Origin: Syntrophaceae bacterium CG2_30_49_12
Lineage (GTDB): Bacteria > Desulfobacterota > Syntrophia > Syntrophales > CG2-30-49-12
DNA: 8,323 bases
Direction: 5' to 3'
Assembly (NCBI GenBank): GCA_001873675.1
Contig: MNZP01000054.1
Coordinates: 1-8,323 of the forward strand
Part shown: piece by piece, positions 1-4,741 of the stretch
How the letters are laid out: each line of letters starts with the position of its first letter
Position numbering within the stretch: position 1 is the stretch's first letter
Translations under genes and position numbers: made by a program
The notes under the pieces: generated by a model
What the model was told of the DNA's origin: nothing
Databases searched by the model: none
The model's input: the letters and a program-made list of their open reading frames with translations, nothing else

Positions 1-60
1 TATCCGCATAGGCAGGCTGGATCCTAAGTCCAGTGCGTCTTCCAGTTCCGCCACTCTCGC
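1..60 (-). tRNA. tRNA-Leu (anticodon TAG), 5' part only
   Basis: Read on the minus strand, this is the first 60 nt of a class II tRNA. It starts with the acceptor strand GCGAGAG at 60-54, followed by TGGCGGAACTGG-type D-arm sequence. The anticodon stem CTGGA/TCCAG encloses the loop CTTAGGA, whose anticodon TAG lies at 24-26. The loop has the expected T33 and a purine at 37. A long variable arm begins next (CCTGCC...), which fits leucine tRNA. The variable arm's far side, the T arm and the 3' acceptor strand lie beyond position 1, so the gene is cut by the window and is not necessarily broken. Its probable promoter is at 214-242, on the far side of an inserted element. Confidence 0.9.
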
Positions 61-68
61 AACATAAA

Positions 69-76
69 AAATTATG
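69..76. repeat. Target-site duplication, left copy (AAATTATG)
   Basis: This octamer directly abuts the left end of the MITE and is identical to 198-205. The match stops exactly at the element ends: the preceding base is A on the left and C on the right, and the following base is G on the left and T on the right. It is therefore a clean 8-bp duplication and not a longer repeat. Confidence 0.88.
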
Positions 77-197
77 GTAACTATTCAGCCATGACAGGCG
101 AGACGCCTGTCCTACTTGTTGTATAACCACCTACGACGTAGGACAGCCGTCTCGGCTGTCTAGAATACAGGGCTTTAGATCAAGGCTGAATAGTTAC
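77..197. mobile_element. 121-bp MITE with perfect terminal inverted repeats, IS66-like ends
   Basis: The element starts with GTAACTATTCAGCC (77-90) and ends with its exact reverse complement (184-197), giving 14-bp perfect terminal inverted repeats. It is flanked on both sides by the identical octamer AAATTATG (69-76 and 198-205), a target duplication. Inside are two perfect hairpins: 93-111 (GACAGGCG, loop AGA) and 142-160 (GACAGCCG, loop TCT), plus a small one at 130-142 (CCTAC-GAC-GTAGG). The first and second halves are also complementary to each other, so the whole element can fold back on itself. It has no coding capacity. Ends beginning GTAA together with 8-bp duplications are the hallmark of IS66-family elements, so an IS66-type transposase probably moved it; that attribution is inferred. 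The internal GACAGGCG motifs also resemble REP/REPIN palindromes. Confidence 0.88.
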
Positions 198-205
198 AAA
201 TTATG
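198..205. repeat. Target-site duplication, right copy (AAATTATG)
   Basis: This is the exact second copy of 69-76, directly abutting the right end of the MITE. Removing the element and one copy would restore an uninterrupted tRNA-Leu leader of about 18 nt. Confidence 0.88.
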
Positions 206-213
206 TTATGTAC

Positions 214-242
214 TATATATTCATTTCCCCCCTAATTGTCAA
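214..242 (-). promoter_or_regulatory. Probable sigma-70 promoter of tRNA-Leu, separated from it by the MITE
   Basis: On the minus strand a perfect -35 hexamer TTGACA (242-237) is followed after 17 nt by TATATA (219-214) as the -10 box. Transcription would start near 207, immediately before the right target duplication, and run towards the tRNA-Leu gene. No other gene is visible in that direction before the tRNA. The perfect -35 and ideal spacing make it a good call, although no experimental start is available. With the MITE in place the leader would be about 147 nt; without it, about 18 nt. Confidence 0.65.
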
Positions 243-273
243 CGGCAATTATTCTCATTCTACATGTTGGGCC

Positions 274-300
274 TTGACAGGAGGCAAAATGATGTATAAT
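274..300 (+). promoter_or_regulatory. Candidate sigma-70 promoter of the dapB operon
   Basis: TTGACA (274-279) and TATAAT (295-300) are both perfect consensus hexamers, but only 15 nt separate them. Using TAATAT at 297-302 as the -10 box gives the usual 17 nt. Transcription would start near 307 and leave a leader of about 150 nt before dapB. It diverges from the tRNA-Leu promoter, with the -35 boxes about 30 bp apart. The same stretch also contains AGGAGG (279-284) followed by ATG codons at 289 and 292, so part of it could instead be a ribosome binding site for a 13-14 codon ORF ending at 333. The promoter reading is preferred because both hexamers are exact. Confidence 0.6.
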
Positions 301-459
301 ATTACGGATATTCCTGATTTCCATTTTAAATAACTTTAGGCACTTCTGTCAACCGAAGAATATTAGATATTGTGTTAATTCCATTTCCTTGATATTCATC
401 CGCTAAAGAAAGACCGTTGAAAATCCCTCCTATCAGGATGTGATTAATAGGGTACTTTT
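301..459 (+). other. Long leader upstream of dapB, no recognised riboswitch
   Basis: This A+T-rich stretch separates the candidate promoter from dapB. It shows no lysine-riboswitch core or other RNA family that I recognise. A short possible hairpin near its end pairs CCTAT (about 427-431) with ATAGG (447-451) and would partly cover the weak ribosome binding site TAGGG (448-452). The stem is only 5 bp, so any regulatory role is speculative. Confidence 0.35.
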
Positions 460-1278
460 ATGGTAAAAGCAATTGTCACCGGGGCCGGCGGGCGGATGGG
501 GGGCAGGATTATCAGCCTGATCTACAGCGCCGCGGATATAGATTTAGCAGGCGCAGTGGAACAAGCCGGACATCGCGTCATCGGCAGGGATGCGGGGGAG
601 AGCCTCGAATGCGGCAAAATGGGTGTCATCGTAGATGATCACCTTAAGACGTGTATTGACAGGGGCAATGTGATCATTGATTTTACCAGTCATGAGGCGT
701 CTCTTCGCCATCTTGAGATTGCAGTGGAAAGGCAGTGCGCTATCGTGATCGGCAGTACCGGCTTTACCGCCGAAGAAATGGAAAGGGTCGCGAGCATGGC
801 GGGGAAGACGCGATGTGTCCTGTCTCCCAATATGAGTGTCGGCGTAAATGTGATGTTTAAAGTTCTCGAATACGTTGCCGGAATCCTCGGCGACGATTAC
901 GATGTGGAGATCACAGAGGCCCACCACCGTTTGAAAAAAGATGCACCGAGCGGCACAGCCGATAAGATGGCCCGGATCATCGCCGGAGTCCTGGGGCGTG
1001 ATCTGGGAAAGGTCGCTGTTTACGGAAGGAAGGGCATTATCGGTGAAAGGACAAAGGATGAGATAGGTATCCAGACATTGAGGGCCGGGGACATTGTGGG
1101 AGAGCACACCGTTATGTTCGGCGGCGTTGGTGAGAGACTTGAATTCGTCCATCGTGCCCACAGCCGGGATAACTTTGCCAGAGGCGCCATTCGGGCGGCA
1201 AAGTGGATTTTAGACCAGAAAAACGGGCTTTACGATATGCAGGATGTCCTGGGACTAAAGGATAGTCGTAAGTCATAA
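460..1278 (+). CDS. dapB: 4-hydroxy-tetrahydrodipicolinate reductase (DapB)
   Basis: DapB carries out the NAD(P)H-dependent reduction of 4-hydroxy-tetrahydrodipicolinate to tetrahydrodipicolinate, a step towards diaminopimelate for peptidoglycan and lysine, in the cytoplasm. The 272-residue length equals the usual family size. The N terminus has the Rossmann nucleotide-binding loop GAGGRMG (8-14), and GSTG lies at 98-101. The catalytic segment EAHHRLKKDAPSGTA (153-167) contains the active-site pair H155-H156 and K159. The family-typical DIVGEHTVMF (211-220) and HRAHSRDNFARGA (231-243) follow. The ATG at 460 has a weak TAGGG seven bases upstream and places the glycine-rich loop correctly. It is the first gene of a tight plus-strand cluster with folK 22 bp downstream. 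The last four residues (SRKS) and the stop are encoded by a heptamer tandem repeat at 1264-1284, suggesting a recent change at the C terminus. Confidence 0.97.
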   Translation: MVKAIVTGAGGRMGGRIISLIYSAADIDLAGAVEQAGHRVIGRDAGESLECGKMGVIVDDHLKTCIDRGNVIIDFTSHEASLRHLEIAVERQCAIVIGSTGFTAEEMERVASMAGKTRCVLSPNMSVGVNVMFKVLEYVAGILGDDYDVEITEAHHRLKKDAPSGTADKMARIIAGVLGRDLGKVAVYGRKGIIGERTKDEIGIQTLRAGDIVGEHTVMFGGVGERLEFVHRAHSRDNFARGAIRAAKWILDQKNGLYDMQDVLGLKDSRKS

Positions 1279-1284
1279 GTCGTA
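1264..1284. repeat. Heptamer tandem repeat across the dapB stop codon
   Basis: Three units of seven bases lie in a row: AGTCGTA (1264-1270), AGTCATA (1271-1277) and AGTCGTA (1278-1284). They span the dapB stop codon. Related heptamers occur at 3321-3334 and, in reverse complement, at 5634-5654. Confidence 0.7.
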
Positions 1285-1300
1285 ATATTGAACAGTATCA

Positions 1301-1822
1301 ATGGTGTCTGGAGTTATCAGTTTTGTGGGAATCGGTTCCAATATGTCCGACCCGGCGCGGAGGTGCATGGAAGCCATTGAGTGTATTTCGCTCCTGAGCG
1401 GCGTAAAGGTTCTCCGCCGGTCTTCTCTTTACCGGACGGAACCCGTTGGTTTTTTGGAACAGGAATGGTTCATCAACGCTGTAATCGAGATAAGAACTGT
1501 GCTTGCCGCCCATGAGCTGGCAGTTGCTATGCAGTCGGTAGAAGAAGAGATGGGCAGGGAAAGAGATTTGAAGTGGGGGCCTCGGGTCATAGACCTGGAC
1601 ATTCTCCTCTACGGACAGGATGTTATTCAGGATGAGGACCTTGTGATACCCCATCCAGAGTTTCACAAGCGGAGGTTTGTCCTTGTTCCGCTGTGCGAAA
1701 TTGCCTCTTATGTGATCCACCCCGTCTTCGGTGTATCTATCATGGGGTTGATAGAAAGGCGGGAGGACAACAGCGTTGTGGAATTGTACGATGAAAAGTT
1801 AACCAGGATAAATAGGTCATGA
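1301..1822 (+). CDS. folK: 2-amino-4-hydroxy-6-hydroxymethyldihydropteridine pyrophosphokinase (HPPK)
   Basis: FolK transfers pyrophosphate from ATP to 6-hydroxymethyl-7,8-dihydropterin, the step before dihydropteroate synthase in folate synthesis. The 173 residues are near the usual 155-170. The N-terminal strand VGIGSNM (9-15) fits the family's GxGSN start. SSLYRTEPVG (41-50) is the pterin-binding region. The signature GPRVIDLDILLYG (93-105) carries the two magnesium-binding aspartates D98 and D100. HPEFHKRRFVLVPL (118-131) is the conserved C-terminal block. There is no clear Shine-Dalgarno sequence before the ATG at 1301, so translation may depend on coupling to dapB, which ends 22 bp upstream. 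The stop overlaps the next start by 4 bp (ATGA). It is a single-domain enzyme with no fused FolB or FolP. Confidence 0.96.
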   Translation: MVSGVISFVGIGSNMSDPARRCMEAIECISLLSGVKVLRRSSLYRTEPVGFLEQEWFINAVIEIRTVLAAHELAVAMQSVEEEMGRERDLKWGPRVIDLDILLYGQDVIQDEDLVIPHPEFHKRRFVLVPLCEIASYVIHPVFGVSIMGLIERREDNSVVELYDEKLTRINRS

Positions 1823-2094
1823 TACTTCGCATAGTCATTGCATTTCTTATATTTTATCTGTTATACAGGGCAGTAAAGATGCTTTTTCTTCCCGCAAAGG
1901 GGAAGTCTGATCATCTGTCCACTTTTCGGGAGGCTATTTCCGGGGAAGATCTGGTCGAGGATCCTTATTGTCACACCTATGTGCCGTTGAGCAGCGCCTA
2001 TAAGGTGTCTATAAAAGGGAGAATTGTTCACTTTTGCTCTCGGGAATGTTTTGAGAGGTACAGGTCAGAAAAAGAGGGGGAGAGGGATGTCTGA
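1819..2094 (+). CDS. Small membrane-anchored YHS/TRASH-like putative metal-binding protein
   Basis: This is a 91-residue protein of unknown function. Residues 3-24 form one hydrophobic helix (IVIAFLIFYLLYRAV...), a likely N-terminal anchor. After a short linker comes a compact domain with DPYCHTYVP (48-56) and HFCSRECFERY (71-81). The cysteines C51, C73 and C77 in this arrangement resemble YHS/TRASH treble-clef domains, often heavy-metal sensing or binding, but no metal can be assigned. The ATG at 1819 overlaps the folK stop by 4 bp, and the TGA at 2092-2094 shares one base with the tal start, so it is translated within the operon. Its placement between folate and sugar-phosphate genes gives no clear role. 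The family call is moderate; the gene itself is well supported by the overlaps on both sides. Confidence 0.85.
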   Translation: MILRIVIAFLIFYLLYRAVKMLFLPAKGKSDHLSTFREAISGEDLVEDPYCHTYVPLSSAYKVSIKGRIVHFCSRECFERYRSEKEGERDV

Positions 2095-2741
2095 TGAAAT
2101 TCTTTATTGATACGGCGAATATCGGTGAGATTAAAGAAGGTATCAGCCTGGGGATGGCCGATGGTGTGACCACCAATCCGTCTTTGATTGCGAGAGAAAA
2201 CAGGGCGTTCGACGAGGTAGTGAGGGAAATTCTTGACCTGGTTGATGGTCCTGTAAGCCTGGAAGTCCTCAGTTTAGAGGCCGGGGCAATGGTAGATGAA
2301 GGAAAGAAACTGGCCAGGCTGGGCGATAATGTGGTTATCAAAGTTCCCATGACGACAGAAGGGTTAAAAGCCGCCAGGATTTTCGCCGATGAGGGGATTC
2401 GTGTCAATCAGACCCTGATTTTCTCTCCACTCCAGGCTCTGATGGCGGCCAAAGCCGGCGCAGCCTATGTAAGTCCCTTTGTGGGCAGGCTTGATGATAT
2501 CTCCCATGACGGTATGGAACTCGTGGAACAGATCATCACAATTTTCAACAACTACGGTTTTGAAACGGAGGTTATCGTTGCCAGTGTGAGACACCCCCTT
2601 CATGTCCTTGAAGCCGCCCTCATGGGCGCCGATATCGCCACCATTCCCTTTAAAGTGATTGCCCAACTGGCGAGGCACCCCCTGACCGATAAGGGGATAG
2701 AGATGTTTTTAGCGGATTGGAAAAAAGTTCCGAAAAAATAG
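2094..2741 (+). CDS. tal: Transaldolase, short (TalC/MipB-type) form
   Basis: The product is a class I aldolase-fold enzyme of the short transaldolase/fructose-6-phosphate aldolase group: 215 residues, against about 220 for E. coli FSA and over 300 for TalB. It starts with the typical MKFFIDTANIGEI and has TTNPSLI (26-32). The Schiff-base lysine is K83 in VVIKVPMT (80-87). SPFVGRLDDI (127-136) follows, with phenylalanine at 129 where E. coli FSA has tyrosine Y131. That residue separates transaldolases (Phe) from true fructose-6-phosphate aldolases (Tyr), so transaldolase activity in the pentose phosphate pathway is predicted. An AGAGGG ribosome site lies 7 bp before the ATG. The start shares one base with the preceding stop (TGATG), indicating coupling. 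pgsA follows after 24 bp. Confidence 0.95.
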   Translation: MKFFIDTANIGEIKEGISLGMADGVTTNPSLIARENRAFDEVVREILDLVDGPVSLEVLSLEAGAMVDEGKKLARLGDNVVIKVPMTTEGLKAARIFADEGIRVNQTLIFSPLQALMAAKAGAAYVSPFVGRLDDISHDGMELVEQIITIFNNYGFETEVIVASVRHPLHVLEAALMGADIATIPFKVIAQLARHPLTDKGIEMFLADWKKVPKK

Positions 2742-2765
2742 GAGGCGGCCTGTAAAGTCAGAGAA

Positions 2766-3317
2766 ATGAGGATATTTAACCTTTCCAATACTATTACCAT
2801 TTTGAGGATCTGTGTCCTGCCGGCGCTTTTTTTTCTTCTCCCTCCTCCTGGCCCCGGTCCGACAGGAAGTCTCATTATCGCCCTCCTGTTTATTGCGGCC
2901 ACCTTCACCGACCTGCTGGACGGTTATGTAGCCAGAAGATATAAGATTGTCACCACCGTGGGGAAATTATTAGATCCCATTGCCGATAAGCTTATTGTCA
3001 ACACGGCAATGATTTTGATGATTCCACTTGGTCGTATTCCGGCCTGGATTGTGGCCGTTACGATTATCAGGGATATTGCTGTTGATGGTATCAGAAGCAT
3101 TGCTTCCTCGGAGGGGATTATCATCCAGGCCAGCCGATGGGGAAAGCAAAAAACCCTGTGCCAAATCTTTGCCGTCTCGGCCCTCATTATCCATTATCCG
3201 TTTTTAGGTGCAGATGCCCACCTCGTAGGTACGGTAATTCTCTATATCGCCCTGATATTGACCATCTATTCGGGTATTGATTACTTCGTAAAGTTCTCCA
3301 GGGGAAGCATCTCATAA
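2766..3317 (+). CDS. pgsA: CDP-diacylglycerol-glycerol-3-phosphate 3-phosphatidyltransferase (PgsA)
   Basis: PgsA is an inner-membrane enzyme that joins CDP-diacylglycerol and glycerol-3-phosphate to give phosphatidylglycerol phosphate, the committed step to phosphatidylglycerol and cardiolipin. The 183 residues match the family (E. coli 182). The CDP-alcohol phosphotransferase signature is complete: D49, D52-G53, A56-R57, G66, D70 and D74 (within TDLLDGYVARR and GKLLDPIADK). Hydrophobic segments lie around 9-27, 34-48, 76-102, 134-150 and 156-175. The start used gives NLSNTITILRI, the usual N terminus. The nearest strong purine run (GGAGGC) is about 20 bp upstream, so the ribosome site is poor or coupling-dependent. 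It is the last gene of the dapB cluster. The downstream tRNA-Gly and tRNA-Cys repeat the pgsA-glyW-cysT order of E. coli. Confidence 0.96.
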   Translation: MRIFNLSNTITILRICVLPALFFLLPPPGPGPTGSLIIALLFIAATFTDLLDGYVARRYKIVTTVGKLLDPIADKLIVNTAMILMIPLGRIPAWIVAVTIIRDIAVDGIRSIASSEGIIIQASRWGKQKTLCQIFAVSALIIHYPFLGADAHLVGTVILYIALILTIYSGIDYFVKFSRGSIS

Positions 3318-3320
3318 GAA

Positions 3321-3334
3321 TCAGAAGTCAGGAG
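3321..3334. repeat. Two-unit heptamer repeat downstream of pgsA
   Basis: TCAGAAG (3321-3327) is followed directly by TCAGGAG (3328-3334), beginning 4 bp after the pgsA stop. It has the same 7-bp period and an AGTC core at the junction, as in the repeat at 1264-1284. With only two units, it would be weak alone. Confidence 0.45.
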
Positions 3335-3353
3335 TAGTTACACAAGTTTTGTA

Positions 3354-3381
3354 TTGACAAAAAGAGTTTGTCTGTTATAGT
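3354..3381 (+). promoter_or_regulatory. Sigma-70 promoter of the tRNA-Gly/tRNA-Cys unit
   Basis: TTGACA (3354-3359), a 16-nt spacer and TATAGT (3376-3381) form the promoter. An upstream TGT at 3373-3375 makes an extended -10 element. Transcription would begin near 3388, about 16 nt before tRNA-Gly. This allows the tRNAs to be made independently of the pgsA operon. Confidence 0.8.
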
Positions 3382-3403
3382 CATGCTATATCTTGAAGCG
3401 TAG

Positions 3404-3478
3404 GCGGGCGTAACTCAGCGGTAGAGTGTCACCTTGCCAAGGTGGAGGTCGACGGTTCAAATCCGTTCGCCCGCTCCA
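3404..3478 (+). tRNA. tRNA-Gly (anticodon GCC), CCA encoded
   Basis: A full cloverleaf can be drawn: acceptor GCGGGCG (3404-3410) with CGCCCGC (3468-3474), D arm ACTC/GAGT, anticodon stem TCACC/GGTGG around TTGCCAA, and T arm GACGG-TTCAAAT-CCGTT. The anticodon GCC is at 3436-3438. The discriminator T3475 is followed by an encoded CCA (3476-3478). Confidence 0.97.
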
Positions 3479-3485
3479 GATTTAA

Positions 3486-3561
3486 GGCGGCATAGCCAAG
3501 TGGCTAAGGCAGCGGTCTGCAAAACCGTTATTCTCCGGTTCGAGTCCGGATGCCGCCTCCA
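3486..3561 (+). tRNA. tRNA-Cys (anticodon GCA), CCA encoded
   Basis: Acceptor GGCGGCA (3486-3492) pairs with TGCCGCC (3551-3557). The anticodon stem GCGGT/ACCGT flanks the loop CTGCAAA with anticodon GCA at 3519-3521. The T arm is TCCGG-TTCGAGT-CCGGA. The discriminator is T3558, the U73 that is a main identity element of tRNA-Cys, followed by an encoded CCA. It lies 7 nt after tRNA-Gly and is presumably cotranscribed. Confidence 0.97.
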
Positions 3562-3569
3562 ATGATAAC

Positions 3570-3605
3570 AAGGGGTTAGCTCAAAAAGCTTGCCCCTTTT
3601 CTTTT
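3570..3605 (+). terminator. Rho-independent terminator of the tRNA unit
   Basis: AAGGGG (3570-3575) pairs with CCCCTT (3593-3598), and an inner AGCT/AGCT pair closes the loop CAAAA. A T-rich tail (TTTTCTTTT) follows directly. It begins 9 nt after the end of tRNA-Cys and separates the tRNA unit from the radical SAM gene. Confidence 0.85.
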
Positions 3606-3609
3606 GAAA

Positions 3610-3634
3610 AATAAAGAGAACCGTCCCCTTTATT
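3610..3634. repeat. REP-like palindrome upstream of the radical SAM gene
   Basis: AATAAAG (3610-3616) and its exact reverse complement CTTTATT (3628-3634) flank AGAACCGTCCC. The reverse-complement core GGGACGGTTCT resembles dispersed motifs that I associate with REP/IS200-like (Y1 transposase) elements in anaerobic bacteria. That association is from memory. It could also be a chance short palindrome. Confidence 0.4.
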
Positions 3635-3655
3635 CGCTTTGTTCGCTAAAATTGC

Positions 3656-4741
3656 ATGCAATTGATTATTCCTGTTTTTGTTACGCATCAGGGCTGCCCC
3701 CATCGTTGCATCTTCTGTAACCAGGAAAAGACAGCCGGGCCTTATAGGACGCAGAGAATCACCAGAGATATTTTTGAGGAGACGGTGTTTGCCTATCTTC
3801 GCCATACGAAGCGAAGGGCGGATCGTATCCAGATTGCCTTCTACGGCGGCAGTTTCACCGGTATGGAGGGAGACTATCAGCTTGAACTCCTCGGATTTGC
3901 CCATTCGTTTATCAAGCGGAAACTGGTGGATGCCGTTAGGGTCTCTACAAGACCGGATTATATCACCGAAAAAAGCCTGGATATGCTCGAAAGATTTGGG
4001 GTTACAACGGTGGAAATCGGCGCCCAGTCAATGGATGATGAGGTATTGAATCTTTCCCGCAGGGGCCATTCGTCGGCTGATGTGAGGAGCGCCGTGATGA
4101 TGTTGCGAAAACGTGGATTTGAGACGGGGATACATCTTATGGTCGGGCTGCCGGGGGACAACAGTAGAAAATTCGACTCTACTGTGGCGGAGACTATTGC
4201 CCTTTGCCCCGATATGGTGAGAATTCATCCCACAATCGTTTTTCAGGGTACGGCGCTGGCAAAGGCTTTTCAGGAGGGAGACTATATCCCCATGGGCATG
4301 TCTGATGCCATTGAAGCCTGTAAGTTTGCTTTGCTGAAATTTACCGGTGCCCGCATCCCCGTTATCAGGCTTGGTCTCCAGGTCACCCCTGAGATGATGA
4401 GAGAGGGGAGTATCATTGCCGGCCCATTCCATCCCGCTTTCAGGTCTCTTGTGGAAGAGGCGATTTTTTTTGATATGGCCTCGTCACTGCTCTCCTTTCG
4501 TCCGGCAAAGAACAGTGCGGTCTCCTTTTTCCTGGCGCCGAAGGATATCTCCAGTTTTCGCGGTCAGAAAAATGGAAATATACAGCGGCTAAAAAAGATT
4601 TTTGGACTGGCCGGTATTTCCGTATCCGGCGATCCTGCCCAGGAGAGGGGTTCTTTAGCCACGATGGTGAATGGGAAGAAGTCCTGGATGATCCGGATGA
4701 TGGGCGGTTTCCACGAAATTAAGGAGACGATAGGTGTTTAA
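3656..4741 (+). CDS. Radical SAM protein of the Elp3-like type
   Basis: This 361-residue protein has the radical SAM cluster motif GCPHRCIFC, with C14, C18 and C21 expected to bind a [4Fe-4S] cluster and S-adenosylmethionine. AFYGGSFTG (62-70) follows, as does STRPDYI, typical of the Elp3/HemN-like branch. TVEIGAQSMDD and HLMVGLPGD are the conserved barrel strands. The C-terminal IRLGLQVTPEM resembles the HemN/Elp3 extension. No GNAT acetyltransferase domain follows, so it is not a complete Elp3, and its substrate is unknown. Relatives of this group often sit beside rnc or era, as here, hinting at an RNA-related role. There is no convincing Shine-Dalgarno site at the ATG, and no promoter was found in the 50 bp after the terminator. 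The end overlaps era by 8 bp. Confidence 0.93.
   Translation: MQLIIPVFVTHQGCPHRCIFCNQEKTAGPYRTQRITRDIFEETVFAYLRHTKRRADRIQIAFYGGSFTGMEGDYQLELLGFAHSFIKRKLVDAVRVSTRPDYITEKSLDMLERFGVTTVEIGAQSMDDEVLNLSRRGHSSADVRSAVMMLRKRGFETGIHLMVGLPGDNSRKFDSTVAETIALCPDMVRIHPTIVFQGTALAKAFQEGDYIPMGMSDAIEACKFALLKFTGARIPVIRLGLQVTPEMMREGSIIAGPFHPAFRSLVEEAIFFDMASSLLSFRPAKNSAVSFFLAPKDISSFRGQKNGNIQRLKKIFGLAGISVSGDPAQERGSLATMVNGKKSWMIRMMGGFHEIKETIGV
4721..4726 (+). promoter_or_regulatory. Ribosome binding site deciding the GTG start of era
   Basis: AAGGAG lies inside the end of the radical SAM gene, 7 bp before GTG at 4734. No ATG is near, and the downstream frame reads directly into the Era P-loop region, so GTG is taken as the start. 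Confidence 0.8.

Noticed and set aside
301..459. Lysine riboswitch or other metabolite-sensing RNA before dapB
   Set aside because: None of the conserved lysine-riboswitch core sequences is present, and the only hairpin found has a 5-bp stem.
544..1161. Long open frame on the minus strand inside dapB (205 codons)
   Set aside because: It is fully antisense to a gene with complete DapB motifs and resembles no family; it is a by-product of the dapB codon usage.
3330..3343. Possible remnant of a MITE end (TAGTTAC) before the tRNA promoter
   Set aside because: Only seven consecutive bases match the MITE terminus, and there is no partner repeat or target duplication nearby; chance is the simpler explanation.
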